In this document: in pieces, positions 32,361 to 42,669 of the stretch | Layout of the letters: the number at the start of each line of letters is the position of its first letter | Numbering within the stretch: position 1 is the stretch's first letter | Assembly (NCBI RefSeq): GCF_003171515.1 | Contig: NC_089393.1 | Span: 3,092,414-3,156,413 of the forward strand | From: Pyrenophora tritici-repentis | Taxonomy: Eukaryota; Ascomycota; Dothideomycetes; Pleosporales; Pleosporaceae | Length of the DNA: 64,000 nt | Direction of reading: 5' to 3' | Notes under the pieces: model-generated | The model's database searches: none | Seen by the model: only the letters and a program-made list of their open reading frames with translations | Told to the model about the DNA's origin: nothing | Position numbers and translations under genes: made by a program

Positions 32361-35044
32361 TTGGTGTACTTCATGTCTACTCCCTCTAATTCAGGCCTTC
32401 GCCGCCTTGTAGAATGCGACAAGCGCAATTCTCCTCTACCATCGCTATCAAACGCGCCTACTGTTGGCGATACTGCGAGCGAGGCCCAGGCTGATGAGCC
32501 CTTGGCAGTACAGGCGGACTTCCCCAACGACGGCGACGACGACGACGACGACGACAATTACGACGGGCTTGATTTTAAGCGTGTGCCGTATCTTGAGCGG
32601 CGCCAGGTTGAGCGTAATAGTCGCGGTGGGCCAAAAAGCTGGATCTACCGCCACGGCTGGGCCGTCTGGCACCGCAAGTACAAGAAAAACTACTGGCTTT
32701 GCCGGTACTGCCATCAACGACGGAAGCAGGAGGCTTGCTACGAGGCTGACAGCACTACAAACGCCGGCCGACACCTCTCAAGCAACAAGCCTGGACACTC
32801 ACACGGACCTAACGGACCTGTACCAATTGCTAGCCGGGAGGGCAATATTATGGGCGCGCTCGCAAAGTCCCAAGTATATATTATGAGGTCTAAAGGGATA
32901 GAAGTATCGCAAGAGGTAGCAAACGAGATGGCAGCAAGCTTTTCAACCTCTCGATTTCAGGACGCGCTGAAGGACTGGGTAGTCGCGGACAACCAGAGCC
33001 TTCGCGTAATAGAAACGCCGCAGTTTCGAGCCATGATTGCGGCCGTGAGCCCGCTAGCCGAAGCTCTCCTTTGGCGTAGCCACTAAACGCTCCACGATCA
33101 TATTATTACTGAGTACAATACATACATACTAGCTGTTGCCAACTACCTTCGCGAAGCCCGGTCGCTTATACACGTGTCATTCGACAACTGGACTTCAACT
33201 GGTGGGCAGTATGCTTTTACTGGCCTCTGCGTACATTACCTTAACAGCGAGGGCAAGCTAGTTGACCACCTGCTTGGGTTGCCTGAGCTACACGGGGCGC
33301 ACACTGGCAATAATATTGCCGCTGCAGCAACAACAATACTTCGGCTATTTGGCGTTGACAACGCGAGGGTTGGGTACTTTGTGCTTGACAACGCAAGTAA
33401 CAATGATACTGCAGTTGAGTCCTTAGCAGAGGAGTTTGGCTTTATCGCAAGCGAGCGGCGGCTGCGGTGCTGCTGCCATATACTCAACCTAAGCGCACAA
33501 TTAGTAATTTGGGGCAAAGACCGTAGCGCGTACGAGAATGAAGCCGCACACCTTGAGGAAGAGGAGAAGTACATGGATGAGTGGCGCAAATACGGTCCTG
33601 TTGGCGTCCTCTTTGACGTGATTGCGTCTATCTGTACGCCTCAAACTCGACAACTACTAGAGCGCCTACAGTGCGAGGAGGCAGAGTCTCTAGGTGTTAC
33701 ACCCCACATCCGGCAGCTTGTGAAGCCTGTTAAGACACGCTGGAATAGCTATTTCAACACGTTTGTCCGTGCAGCTGAGCTACACGGCCCTATCGATGGC
33801 TATATTGAGTGTAAACTTGAGGAGCATAGTGCTGCAACAGCAACCTCACGACGCCGGAAGAATCGTGAGCAGCTCCCTGCTGCCCAGCCACGGTTATATA
33901 TACGCGAAGGGGGTCTAAGCGGCAAGGACTGGGCGACAATAACAGAATACATTCGACTCCTTGAGCCATTTGCCGAAGCTACACGGCTACTTGAAGGTCG
34001 CGGCCGACACGGCCGACACGGCGCTATATGGGAAGTTCTAGTAACGTTTGAGTGGCTTCTTGACCAGCTTGAGGCTCTCAAAGACCGCCTTAAGGATGTA
34101 AATTACGAAGATCTAGATGCGCCTGAAGATCATCTTATTACAAACGTTAACCTTGCGCATTGTAAGCTTGCTGAGTACTACGCAAAATTCGATAACGCGC
34201 CTGTCTACTACACTGCTACAATACTACACCCGCACTACAAACACCACCTCTCAGCGCTCTGGAAGGTGCCTGACACCCATGTCACTGCCACAGTCCGCAA
34301 CAATCAATTAAGTGGGTCCTAGAAGGTTCAGATTGGATTGATTGATTACCGCTTTAAGCCTAGTAGTTACCTATAGGAGTTTAAGCCCTACCTAGATAGG
34401 TAAGTGGGTCTAGGAGAGTGACCGGATTGAATTGATTGTTGCGGAGTCTAGTCACTGCCCGTGACGGTGTCCACTATCGCGACGGCTGGCTTGACAATAA
34501 CCACCGGGCATTCCTGCGTATGTGGCAGGGGCGGAAGGACTCTGCAGCCACTTCAGCTCACACTGTAACGCCGCCGCGTAAGAAGCCCCGGCTAGGGATT
34601 TCAACGTCGCGATCAGCTTTTCTACAGTCGTCAATTGAGCAAAGCACACGGCAGTTAGAGGCAAGCCTTGCTGAGGATGAGTATGAGATATGGAAGCGGC
34701 AACCAGCGTTAGCTGAGGAGGATTGGCTGTCTCTTAATCCGCTTCTATACTGGGAGTCAGTTGCTGGGCAGTTCCCTATACTCTCAAAGTTCGCTATTGA
34801 CGTCCTAACAATACCAGCAGCAGCGGCAGACTGTGAGCGGACTTTCAGCGAGCTTGGCGACATGTTAGGCACCCGGAGACTCCATATGAAGCCAGAGCTT
34901 ATTTCAGCTTTGCAGAGCTTGAAGAGCTGGAAGAGGCTTGGTATACAGCCAACAACTACCTCAGCTTCTGGGCTAGCGCGCACACTATCAGAGGAAGAAA
35001 TCTCAAAAGTACAGGAGCATTTATCTCAGTTCGACGTCAGGTAA
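32361..35044 (+). pseudogene. hAT-1 transposase with one in-frame TAA and a MITE-1 insertion
   Basis: Removing MITE-1 and one duplication gives an 838-codon frame with a single internal stop, TAA at 33084-33086. The start may also be the Met at 32373 (MSTPSNSGLRRL). An Asp-rich segment (about residues 57-65) precedes a BED-like zinc finger (YWLCRYCHQRRK... STTNAGRHLSSNKPGH). The hAT core (SFDNWTSTGG, VLDNASNNDTAV, RLRCCCHILNLSAQ) follows, then the dimerisation domain (ADCERTFSELGDMLGTRRLHM). The same TAA occurs in the left copy at 22674, so it was inherited from a common source copy. Confidence 0.85.
34289..34450 (+). mobile_element. MITE-1 copy d (162 bp)
   Basis: The duplication is GTCACTGC at 34281-34288 and 34451-34458. 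The uninterrupted site is visible in the left hAT-1 copy near 20970. Confidence 0.94.
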
Positions 35045-37852
35045 CTCAGTTCAGTCAGTCCAGTCAGTCCGCAGGCCGCGGCGACGTCAGTTCAGTCAGT
35101 CAGTTTTAGTTTAATTGAAAAGTCTTGGCAGTCAGTCCAGTCCAGTTCAGTGACCTCAGGACGTCAGTTCAGTCAGTCCAGAGAGCTCCGGACTGACTGA
35201 ACTGACTGATAGCAACTCTGATCGCAATATATTCATCGAGGACGGCATGGTGGTGTTTGTGACACGGTACCACAAGGGATACAAAGTCAGCGGCGACGTC
35301 AAGATTATCCATCGATATTTGCCGCGCGAGGTGGGCGAGCTGGTAGTGTGGTATATGTGGCTGGTGTTGCCGTTCCAGCAGCGGCTCGAGGCGTTGGTGT
35401 GGGAGAAGGAGGCAGTTTCGTCGCATATGTGGCCAGCAGACCCCAGCGGCCGCAAGTGGACGACCGATCGGCTGCGGGAGGCGTTGAAGCGCGAGAGCCG
35501 GATCGCGATGGGCCAGGAGTGGACGTTTGCCGGGTACCGGGAGATGGCGATTGGCATCAGCCGGCGGTTTTTGCGTGGATCGACAGCGTTCCAGGCAGAT
35601 GAGGGCGAGGAGAATAAGGAGTGGGCTGAGGAGCAGGCAGGAGATTCGATTGCCGACGAGCAGGCGGGCCATACGTCGCACGTGGCGGGACTGGTATACG
35701 CGCGAGGGATCATGGAGCAGTCAGGGGCCGTGGCGGATAGGCGGCAGCAGTTCCGGGCATCGAGCACGGATTGGCATAGATTTTTGGGCTTCCAGGCAGG
35801 CTTGGACGACCAGAGAAGAAGCAGCAAGCGGAAGAGAGCGCCGTTTGAGAGCGAGGCAGACGAGGCAAGGGTGGATCGGTGGCAGCGGCTGAGGAAGATG
35901 GACGCGAGAGCGCAGCTGAAGCGCATGATGGGCGAGGAGGCCAAGTTCCGGGGGGTGCAGGAGGCAGCGATCAAAGCCATCACAGCAGGCGAGAGTCCCG
36001 TAGTAGCGGTGATGCCGACGGGGGCAGGCAAGAGCTTGTTGTTCATGTTGCCGGCGTGGGCAGAGCAGGGCGGCACGACGGTGGTGGTAGTGCCGTTGAT
36101 CGCGTTGCGTGGCGACATGGCACAGCGGTGCAAGAAGCTAGGGATATCGTGCGTAGAGTGGCAGAGTCGGCGTCCGCCAGACGCAGCAGCGGTGGTGTTA
36201 GTGACGCCCGAGTCGGCAGTTGGAGAGGAATTTGCAACGTTTTTAAACCGGCTACGAGCGACGCGGCAGCTAGATCGGATTATTATCGACGAGTGCCATA
36301 TCGTGTTAAACCGGCAGTACACGTTCCGCAAGCAGATGCAGCAGCTAGGTAAGCTAGTGGCTGTAGAGACGCAGATGGTCATGTTGACAGCAACGTTGCC
36401 ACCCAGCGAGGAGGACGAGTTATTCCGGCGAATGCATTTTGAGCGTGGGCAGGTAAGAATGTTTAGGGCACCAACAGCACGGAGCAACATAGCGTACCGG
36501 GTGGTAAGGGTAGAGAAGGAGAGGAAGAGACAGGAGGTAGAGGCAACGGTGTTGGCGATGGTACAGCAGAAGGTCCGAAAGTATAAGAGCGGCAAGATTG
36601 TAGTGTACGGCAACTCAGTGCCAAAGGTCAAGGGGTTAGCCGAGAAGCTCAAGTGCCATGCGTATCATCACCACGCGGTTGGCAAGGCAAGCATGTTGGA
36701 GGAGTTCATGGGCGGCAAGCAGCGGGTGATTGTGGCAACCAGCGCGTTGGGCATGGGAGTGGACGTGCCCGATATCCGGTGCATTGTCCACATGGATTGG
36801 CCGTTTAGCGTGTTGGATTACGCGCAGGAGAGCGGGCGAGCCGGGCGAGACGGGGAGCGGAGCGAGGCCATCATGATGGTGCAGGACGGCGAGCAGCGAG
36901 CGGCGGATGACAAGCAGGGGAGGCGGAGCAGCGGTTGGTGCGAGCATACGTCGAAGGCATAGACGAGGCGGCGACATGTAGACGGGTAATGTTGGACGGG
37001 TATTTAGACAGGCGCGAGGCCGAGCGAGCTCGGTGCGAGGAGGGAGAGGAGAGGTGTGACGTATGCATGAGAGCCGACGGGGAGGAGATGGAGGAGGAGG
37101 AGATGGAGGAGGAGGAGATGGAGGAGGAGATGGAGGAGGAGATGGAGGAGGAGATGGAAGAGATGGAGGAGGTGGAGGAGGTGGAGGAGGTGGAGGAGAT
37201 GGAGGTGGTGGAGGTGGCCGAGGGCGGCAGCAGCAACGAAGAAGAGGCGGAGACATTGGAGAGGGAGCAAGAAGAGGCGCGGCAGGCGTTTAATCAGCAG
37301 CAACGAGAGCAAGGCGGCCCGCGACAGAGATTGATACAGCAGCGGCAGCAGGAGTTCGCCGACGTCGAGTGGCTGCGTAGGCAGCTGGCGCAATGGATAA
37401 ACCGGTGTGGGTTATGCGAGGCGGTAGGGCAAGGATCGAGCGCACACGACGTACGGCAATGTTGGCGACAGGAGAGCCAGCGGATCAAGGAGTCGATTAA
37501 GAGGATGGAAGAGACAATTAAGTTTGAGCGTTATTCGGGCTGTTTTTGGTGTGGAGTGCCGCAGGAGATATGCAATCGGTGGGAAAGGAATAGTTTTGGG
37601 CGATATCAGAGAGTCCAAGACGGGGATTGCCAGTATAGAGGGGTATTAATAGGCGGGTTATTAAGTATAGCATTAGGGCGGAGCAAGGTAGGAAACCGAT
37701 CGACGGCGCGGTTAGAGGAGTTCGGGGTTAGTAATTCAGGAGCAGGGCCGACGTTGTTTGAGTTTTTAGGAAAAAAGCGATTGTTAGAGACGGTTGAGAG
37801 CAATAACTTAGCAGGAGAGTTTTGTTGGATTACAAGATTAATAGGCGAGTAG

Positions 37853-40800
37853 AGGAAATATAGAGAGTTGTAACGTTGACGAGGGTAGCTCCAACAGCTC
37901 GAGTAGGTCGGATAGTGTAAGCAGCGATAAAGGCAAGAGCAGCAAGATCAGCGAGAGCGTAGGCAGGGTTAGCAGCAAGAGAGATAGCAGCAACAGTGAC
38001 GATAGTAGCAGCAGTAAGAGTAGCGACGAAGGCGAGGGCAGCGAGAGCAGTGATCAAGGCGAGAGCAGCGAGAGTAGTGACGAAGGCGAGGGTAGTAAAG
38101 ATATTAGAGGTAGCGAAAGCAGCGGCAACAGCGAGAGCAATGAGAGCAACGACAAAGACGAGGGCAGAGAAGGTAACGAGAGCGGCGAGAGCAGTAAGAG
38201 CGCAGGCAGCGTTGGTAGCGAGAGCAATAGCTGCAACAGTGGCGATAGTGGCGATAGCGAGGGCAGCGACGACGGCGAGGATGGCGAGGATGGCGAGGAT
38301 GGCGAGGACAGCGAGGGCAACTTGATGGCAGGTAGCGAAAGCAGTAATAGCAGCTTGAGCAGGGAGGAAAAGCGAGGGTCGTGACGACGGCGAGAGTAGC
38401 TCCGATAGCGAGAGCAGCAAGAGCGAGAGCAGCAAGAGCGGCAAGAGCAACGAGAGCGAGGCAGGCGAGGCAGGCGAGAGCAACGAGATGGCAAGTAGCG
38501 AGAGCGAGGCAGGCGAGGCAGGCGAGAGCAACGAGATGGCAAGTAGCGAGAGCGTAGGGAGCGAGAGAGGCGAGAGAAATAAGAGCAGCGACATGATAGG
38601 TACCGTTGGCAGCGAGAGCATCGAGAGCCGCGCATATAGCGAGAGTAACGAGAACAGAGCGAGTAGCGAGAGCAGCGACGACGGTAAGGACAGCGAGAGC
38701 AGGAGCCGCAGCGGCGAAAGGAGTTGTAGAAGCCGTAGCAGCGGTAGGAAGTGAGAAGCAGCGAGAGTAGCGCGAGCAGTGGGGGGACAGCAGGGACAGC
38801 GAGAGCAGTAGGGAAAGCAAGAGCAGGGGCAGAAGTAGTTATAGCGGCCGCAGGCGTAGTAGGAGCGGTGGGGAGTGAGGAGCAGAAGCGAGGATATCGA
38901 TAGCAGCGAGAGCAGCGAGGACGGCGGGGATAGTAGGGATAGCGGGATCAGCTGTGAGAGAAGCGAGGATAGCGAGAGTAGGAGAGCAGGAGCCGCAGGC
39001 GCGATAGAAGTAAGAGTAGCAAGAGCAGTAAGAGCAGGATGTGTAGCCGCGAGGATAGAGGCAATTAAGGTAATTAAGGTGATTGCGATGATTGCGAGGA
39101 CAGTAAGAGCAACAAGGGCAGCGCAAGAAAGGGGCGAACGGCAAGGGAATTAACTATTAAGTTAATTGTAGCGATTGCAAGGACAGCGGGAACAGCGAGG
39201 ATAGTAAGGGCAGTAAGGGTAGAAAGGACAGCGGAAGCAGCGAGGACAACGAGGACAGCGAGGATTGTAAGGACAGCGGAAGCAGCGAGGACAACGAGGA
39301 CAGCGAGGATTGTAAGGACAGCGGAAGCAGCGAGGACAACGAGGACAGCGAGGATTGTAAGGACAGCGGAAGCAGCGAGGATAATGAGGACAGCGAGGAT
39401 AGTAAGAACAGCGAGGATAGTAAGGACAGTAAGAGTAGCGAGGATAGCGAAAGTAGGAGAGTAGCAGTAGCAATAGCAGTAGCCGGAGGTGTATATAAGC
39501 TGTAAGAGGTAAGAGGTAGAAGTAAGGATATTATAAGCAGCAAGGATAGCAGGGGCAGAAGCGGCAACAGGTGCAGGGTAGTAGGAGTAGTAATAAGAAT
39601 ATTAAGAGCAGTGCAAGTTACAAGGACAAGGGACAAAGTAAGGACAGTAGAGATAGTAAGAGTATCAGGAGCAGCGAGAACAGAAGCCGTAGGATTGATA
39701 GCGAAGATATTAAGAGCAGCAAGGAAAGCGAAAGTAGCGAGGGTAGTAAGAGCAGCGACAAGAGGAGCGGTAGCGGCCGCCGAAACCGCAGTTACCGCAG
39801 GTGGAGGAGGCGTAGGAGGTAAGGGGCAGAAGAGAGCAGTAGAGACAGCGGGAACAGCGGGGAAAGCGAGAGCAGCAAGAAGGACGGGGATAGTAGAGAT
39901 AGAGGAAGTGGCGAGAGCAGAAGCAGTAATAGGGAGGATTGCGGAATGCGGAGGAGTAAGAGCGGTAGGAGTAAGAGTAGCAAGAGCAGGACGTAGAAGT
40001 AAGAGCCGTAGGAGCAGGAGCAGTAAGAATAGCAGGAGTAGCAAGGGTAGGAGCTTTAAAGGCGGCAGCAACGAGGGTGTTACAAGCAGCGAAAATAATA
40101 GGAGCAGGGAGAGTGGTCGCAGTAAGGATAGCGATAGAAGCGAGGTTGGCGACAGCAGGGACAGTAGTAGTAGCAAGAATAGCGAGAGTAGCGAGAGCAA
40201 TAGCAGTGAGAGCTAGAGCATTAAGAGTAGCAGCAATAAGAGCAGTAACCGTAGGAGTAGGCGCATTAAGAGTAAAAGCTGCAGGAGTAAGAGCAGTAAG
40301 GGCGGAAATAGTAGGAGCGTAATTAGCGAGAGCAGGAGCAGCGAGGACAGCAGGAGCAGCTGGAATGGCGAGAGCAGCAAGGACGGAGTGGATAGCAAGA
40401 ATAGGAAGCGTAGGGGCCGCAGTGGCGATATTTGTAGAAGCGGCAGTAAACACAGGTGTAGTAGTAGCCGTAGGAGTAATAACGAGCATGTTAAAAGCAG
40501 CAAGGACGGCAGGAACAGCGGGAGTTGCAATAGTAGAACCCGTAACCGTAATTGAATAGACAGTAAGAGTGATAGTCGCGATAGAAGGAAAAGTTACAAG
40601 AATAGCAGCCGTAGCCGTGGTAGAAGCAAGAGTAATTATAATAGAGGCAAAGATAGTAACAGTAGTAAGAGTAATAAGCACAGTAAGGGTATAGTAAGAG
40701 CAAAAGTTTAAAGAAGAGTTATTTATGTTAAAAATAAGTATGCAGGTATAAAGCAAAGAAAAGAAAGATTCGAAAAGAGAGAGTATAAAGTTGGTGAGAT

Positions 40801-40973
40801 TCATAATCGATAGATGAGGTAGGTAAAACAGGTATAGTTTGTAGTATATATTAGATAGTGTTTAAGAAAGAAATCAAGCATAGAATTAAGTAGGATTTAA
40901 GGATTAGGATTGTAGTAGAAGACAGAGCAAGTTATTAGGAATACATTAATAAGAAGATAGAAGAAAAGATTAA
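37853..40973 (+). repeat. Purine-rich subtelomeric repeat, block A
   Basis: Begins directly after the helicase stop and is nearly identical to 54351-57470. It has AGC/GAG/GCA-type triplet texture with very few pyrimidine runs on plus. Open frames on both strands (for example minus 39710-40804) are disrupted differently in the two blocks by single-base indels, such as GCAGGGTAG at about 39575 versus GCAGGGGTAG at about 56072, so I do not call genes. It ends at 40973, where the composite element begins. Confidence 0.8.
39226..39405 (+). repeat. 45-bp tandem repeat (4 units) in block A
   Basis: Units start with GGACAGCGGAAGCAGCGAGG at 39226, 39271, 39316 and 39361. The same array is at 55724-55903. 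Confidence 0.92.
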
Positions 40974-42272
40974 TTATTATTATTATTATTATATTTCCAT
41001 TAGAGTCCTGTATCAGTCGGTGACTATGTAGGACTTTGGCTAAGCCGTTCTATGTATGTTGTTCAATATGGAGTTTCTATAGGTCTTGTACAATTTGGAG
41101 GATAGTTGCGTAGTCCAATTTCCGAGCTAGTCTTCCATTGGCGCGGGTGCTAAAGAGCAGTGTGGTGAACAGAAAGAGATGTAACAGCGAGCTCTTTGCG
41201 AAAAGAAATATTGTTTGTAGTTTTATACAGTGTCTGTCTGTTGTTTTGTGTAGGCGTCTGTATATAGGGATCTACAAGAGAGAGAATAGATCTATACAGC
41301 TATTGCCTGGTCGATGTTTTGCTCGTGCGTGTGCTAGTGAAAGCAGGTGCTGGAGCGGTTCGGTATATGGGGTCGGTATATCGAGTCGGTTTAGGGCGTT
41401 CGGTAGAGAGGGTATTTGGTGTAGGCGTCTGTATATAGGGATCTACAAGACAGAATAGATCTATACAGCTATTACCTAGTCGATGTTTTGGGCGTTTTGG
41501 TGTAGGCGTCTGTATACAGGAATCTATTATAACCTAACAATAATAGACCTATACAGCTATTGCCTAGTCGATGTTTTGCTCGTGCGTGTGCTAGTGAAAG
41601 CAGGTGCTAGAGCGGTTCGGTATATGGGGTCGGTATATCGAGTCGGTTTAGGGCGTTCGGTGGAGAGGGTATTTGGTGTAGGCGTCTGTATATAGGGATC
41701 TACAAGAGAGAGAATAGATCTATACATCTAGTGCCTGGTCGGTGTTTTGCTCGTGCGTGTGCTAGTGAAAGCAGGTGCTAGAGCGGTTCGGTATATGGGG
41801 TCGGTATATCGAGTCGGTTTAGGTCGTTCGGTGGAGAGGGCTTTTGGTGTAGGCGTCTGTATATAGGGATCTACAAGAGAGATAATAGATCTATACATCT
41901 AGTGCCTGGTCGGTGTTTTGCTCGTGCGTGTGCTAGTGAAAGCAGGTGCTAGAGCGGTTCGGTATATGGGGTCGGTATATCGAGTCGGTTTAGGTCGTTC
42001 GGTGGAGAGGGCTTTTGGTGTAGGCGTCTGTATATAGGGATCTACAAGAGAGATAATAGATCTATACATCTAGTGCCTGGTCGGTGTTTTGCTCGTGAGT
42101 GTGCTGGTGACAGCAGGTGCTGGAGCGGTTCGGTATATGGGGTCGGTATATCGAGTTGGTTTAGGGCGTTCGGGTATAGGTAGCATCTAGATATATAGGC
42201 CTATTACTTTGCAGCAATAGAGATATATACCTAAGGAAGAGCCGTTGCTCTGTCGGTTTCGTAGAGGGTGCC
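40974..42272 (-). mobile_element. LINE-derived composite element, copy B, 5' truncated
   Basis: The (TTA)n tail begins at 40974, then the 3' part, a six-unit VNTR and a 5' part cut off at GTAGAGGGTGCC, about 230 bp short of full length. The left flank matches block B (57463-57470) and the right flank is the helicase upstream block. At most a 3-bp TAA duplication is visible, so it sits on the module junction. Confidence 0.8.
41248..42173 (+). repeat. 171-bp VNTR core of composite copy B (6 units)
   Basis: Unit starts are 41248, 41419, 41500, 41676, 41847 and 42018, giving lengths of 171, 81, 176, 171, 171 and 156. It shares the 81- and 176-bp variants with copy 1 and has two additional regular units. 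Confidence 0.92.
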
Positions 42273-42669
42273 TAACCCAGGGCGCTCAATGGTACGTTAT
42301 AATATACCATTTTTTTGTTAGTGCTGAGAAGTACGCGTATGGCGGGTATATACTAGAACCAGGGGTTTATCCCATTAAACTTCAGGAGTACATCCCATTT
42401 TTAGTCTATAGTCGAAATTACTCCAAATTTAGACATATAACTCAGCATACGTAGACGCACAATCTGACGAATTTACAGCGCAGCAGACTATGTGGTTCAG
42501 GAGCTTAGGGTTTGGTGTTCTTGGTTAGGGTTACGCGTCTGGGGGGTCAGGAGGTCGCGAGGCTCGGCACCCCGCCGCGCGCGCGCCGCCGGAGTAAGCA
42601 CCGAGAGAGCGATCAACAGCGCGTGTATATAAGAAGCCGAGTAGAACAGGTAGGCGTCGATATTTCAAC
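42273..42669 (+). promoter_or_regulatory. Upstream block of helicase copy B
   Basis: Homologous to 28151-28547 with the same TTAGGG-like phrases, CpG-dense stretch and TATATAA box (42626-42632, 38 bp before the ATG). Confidence 0.65.

Larger units (their letters stand above)
31972..35220 (+). mobile_element. hAT-1, complete copy (3249 bp) in helicase copy A
   Basis: The duplication is ATCGCAAT at 31964-31971 and 35221-35228. The termini are CAGACTTGCTATCAGTCAG and, inverted, CAGAGTTGCTATCAGTCAG. Both ends carry dense CAGTCAGT/ACTGAACTGAC motifs over about 150-180 bp. The stretch 32110-32360 is the noncoding leader and holds a small GCGTC tandem at about 32298-32317. Confidence 0.93.
28548..37852 (+). 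pseudogene. Telomere-linked RecQ-type helicase (TLH), copy A, split by two elements and one frameshift
   Basis: Coding parts are 28548-28792, 30078-31971 and 35229-37852. With one base added they total 4764 nt (1587 residues), the same as copy B. Two Cys/His segments lie near the N-terminus (CRECRYAVWPDQIEGHLQKQH and CCYYVARSKEAIRKHWRKDH). A middle region contains GGQPARGPELLSVRHSN. The RecQ helicase core follows: MPTGAGKS at about residue 974, IIDECH at 1066, LTATLPP, ATSALGMGVDVPDIR and QESGRAGRDG at about 1250. Next are an acidic Glu/Met repeat and a Cys-rich tail (CGLCEAVG, CFWCGVPQEIC). Such helicases sit next to telomeres in many fungi, and a role in telomere maintenance or recombination is inferred. 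The breaks are the composite element at residue 82, hAT-1 at 713, and a lost G at 36917-36920. Confidence 0.9.

Noticed and set aside
37996..39153. Ser/Glu-rich and Ala/Arg-rich plus-strand frames in block A
   Set aside because: Low-complexity triplet texture readable in several frames at once; no start context, domain or family.
39226..39405. 45-bp direct repeats considered as CRISPR
   Set aside because: Units are contiguous without spacers, the repeat is GA-rich, and the host is a fungus.
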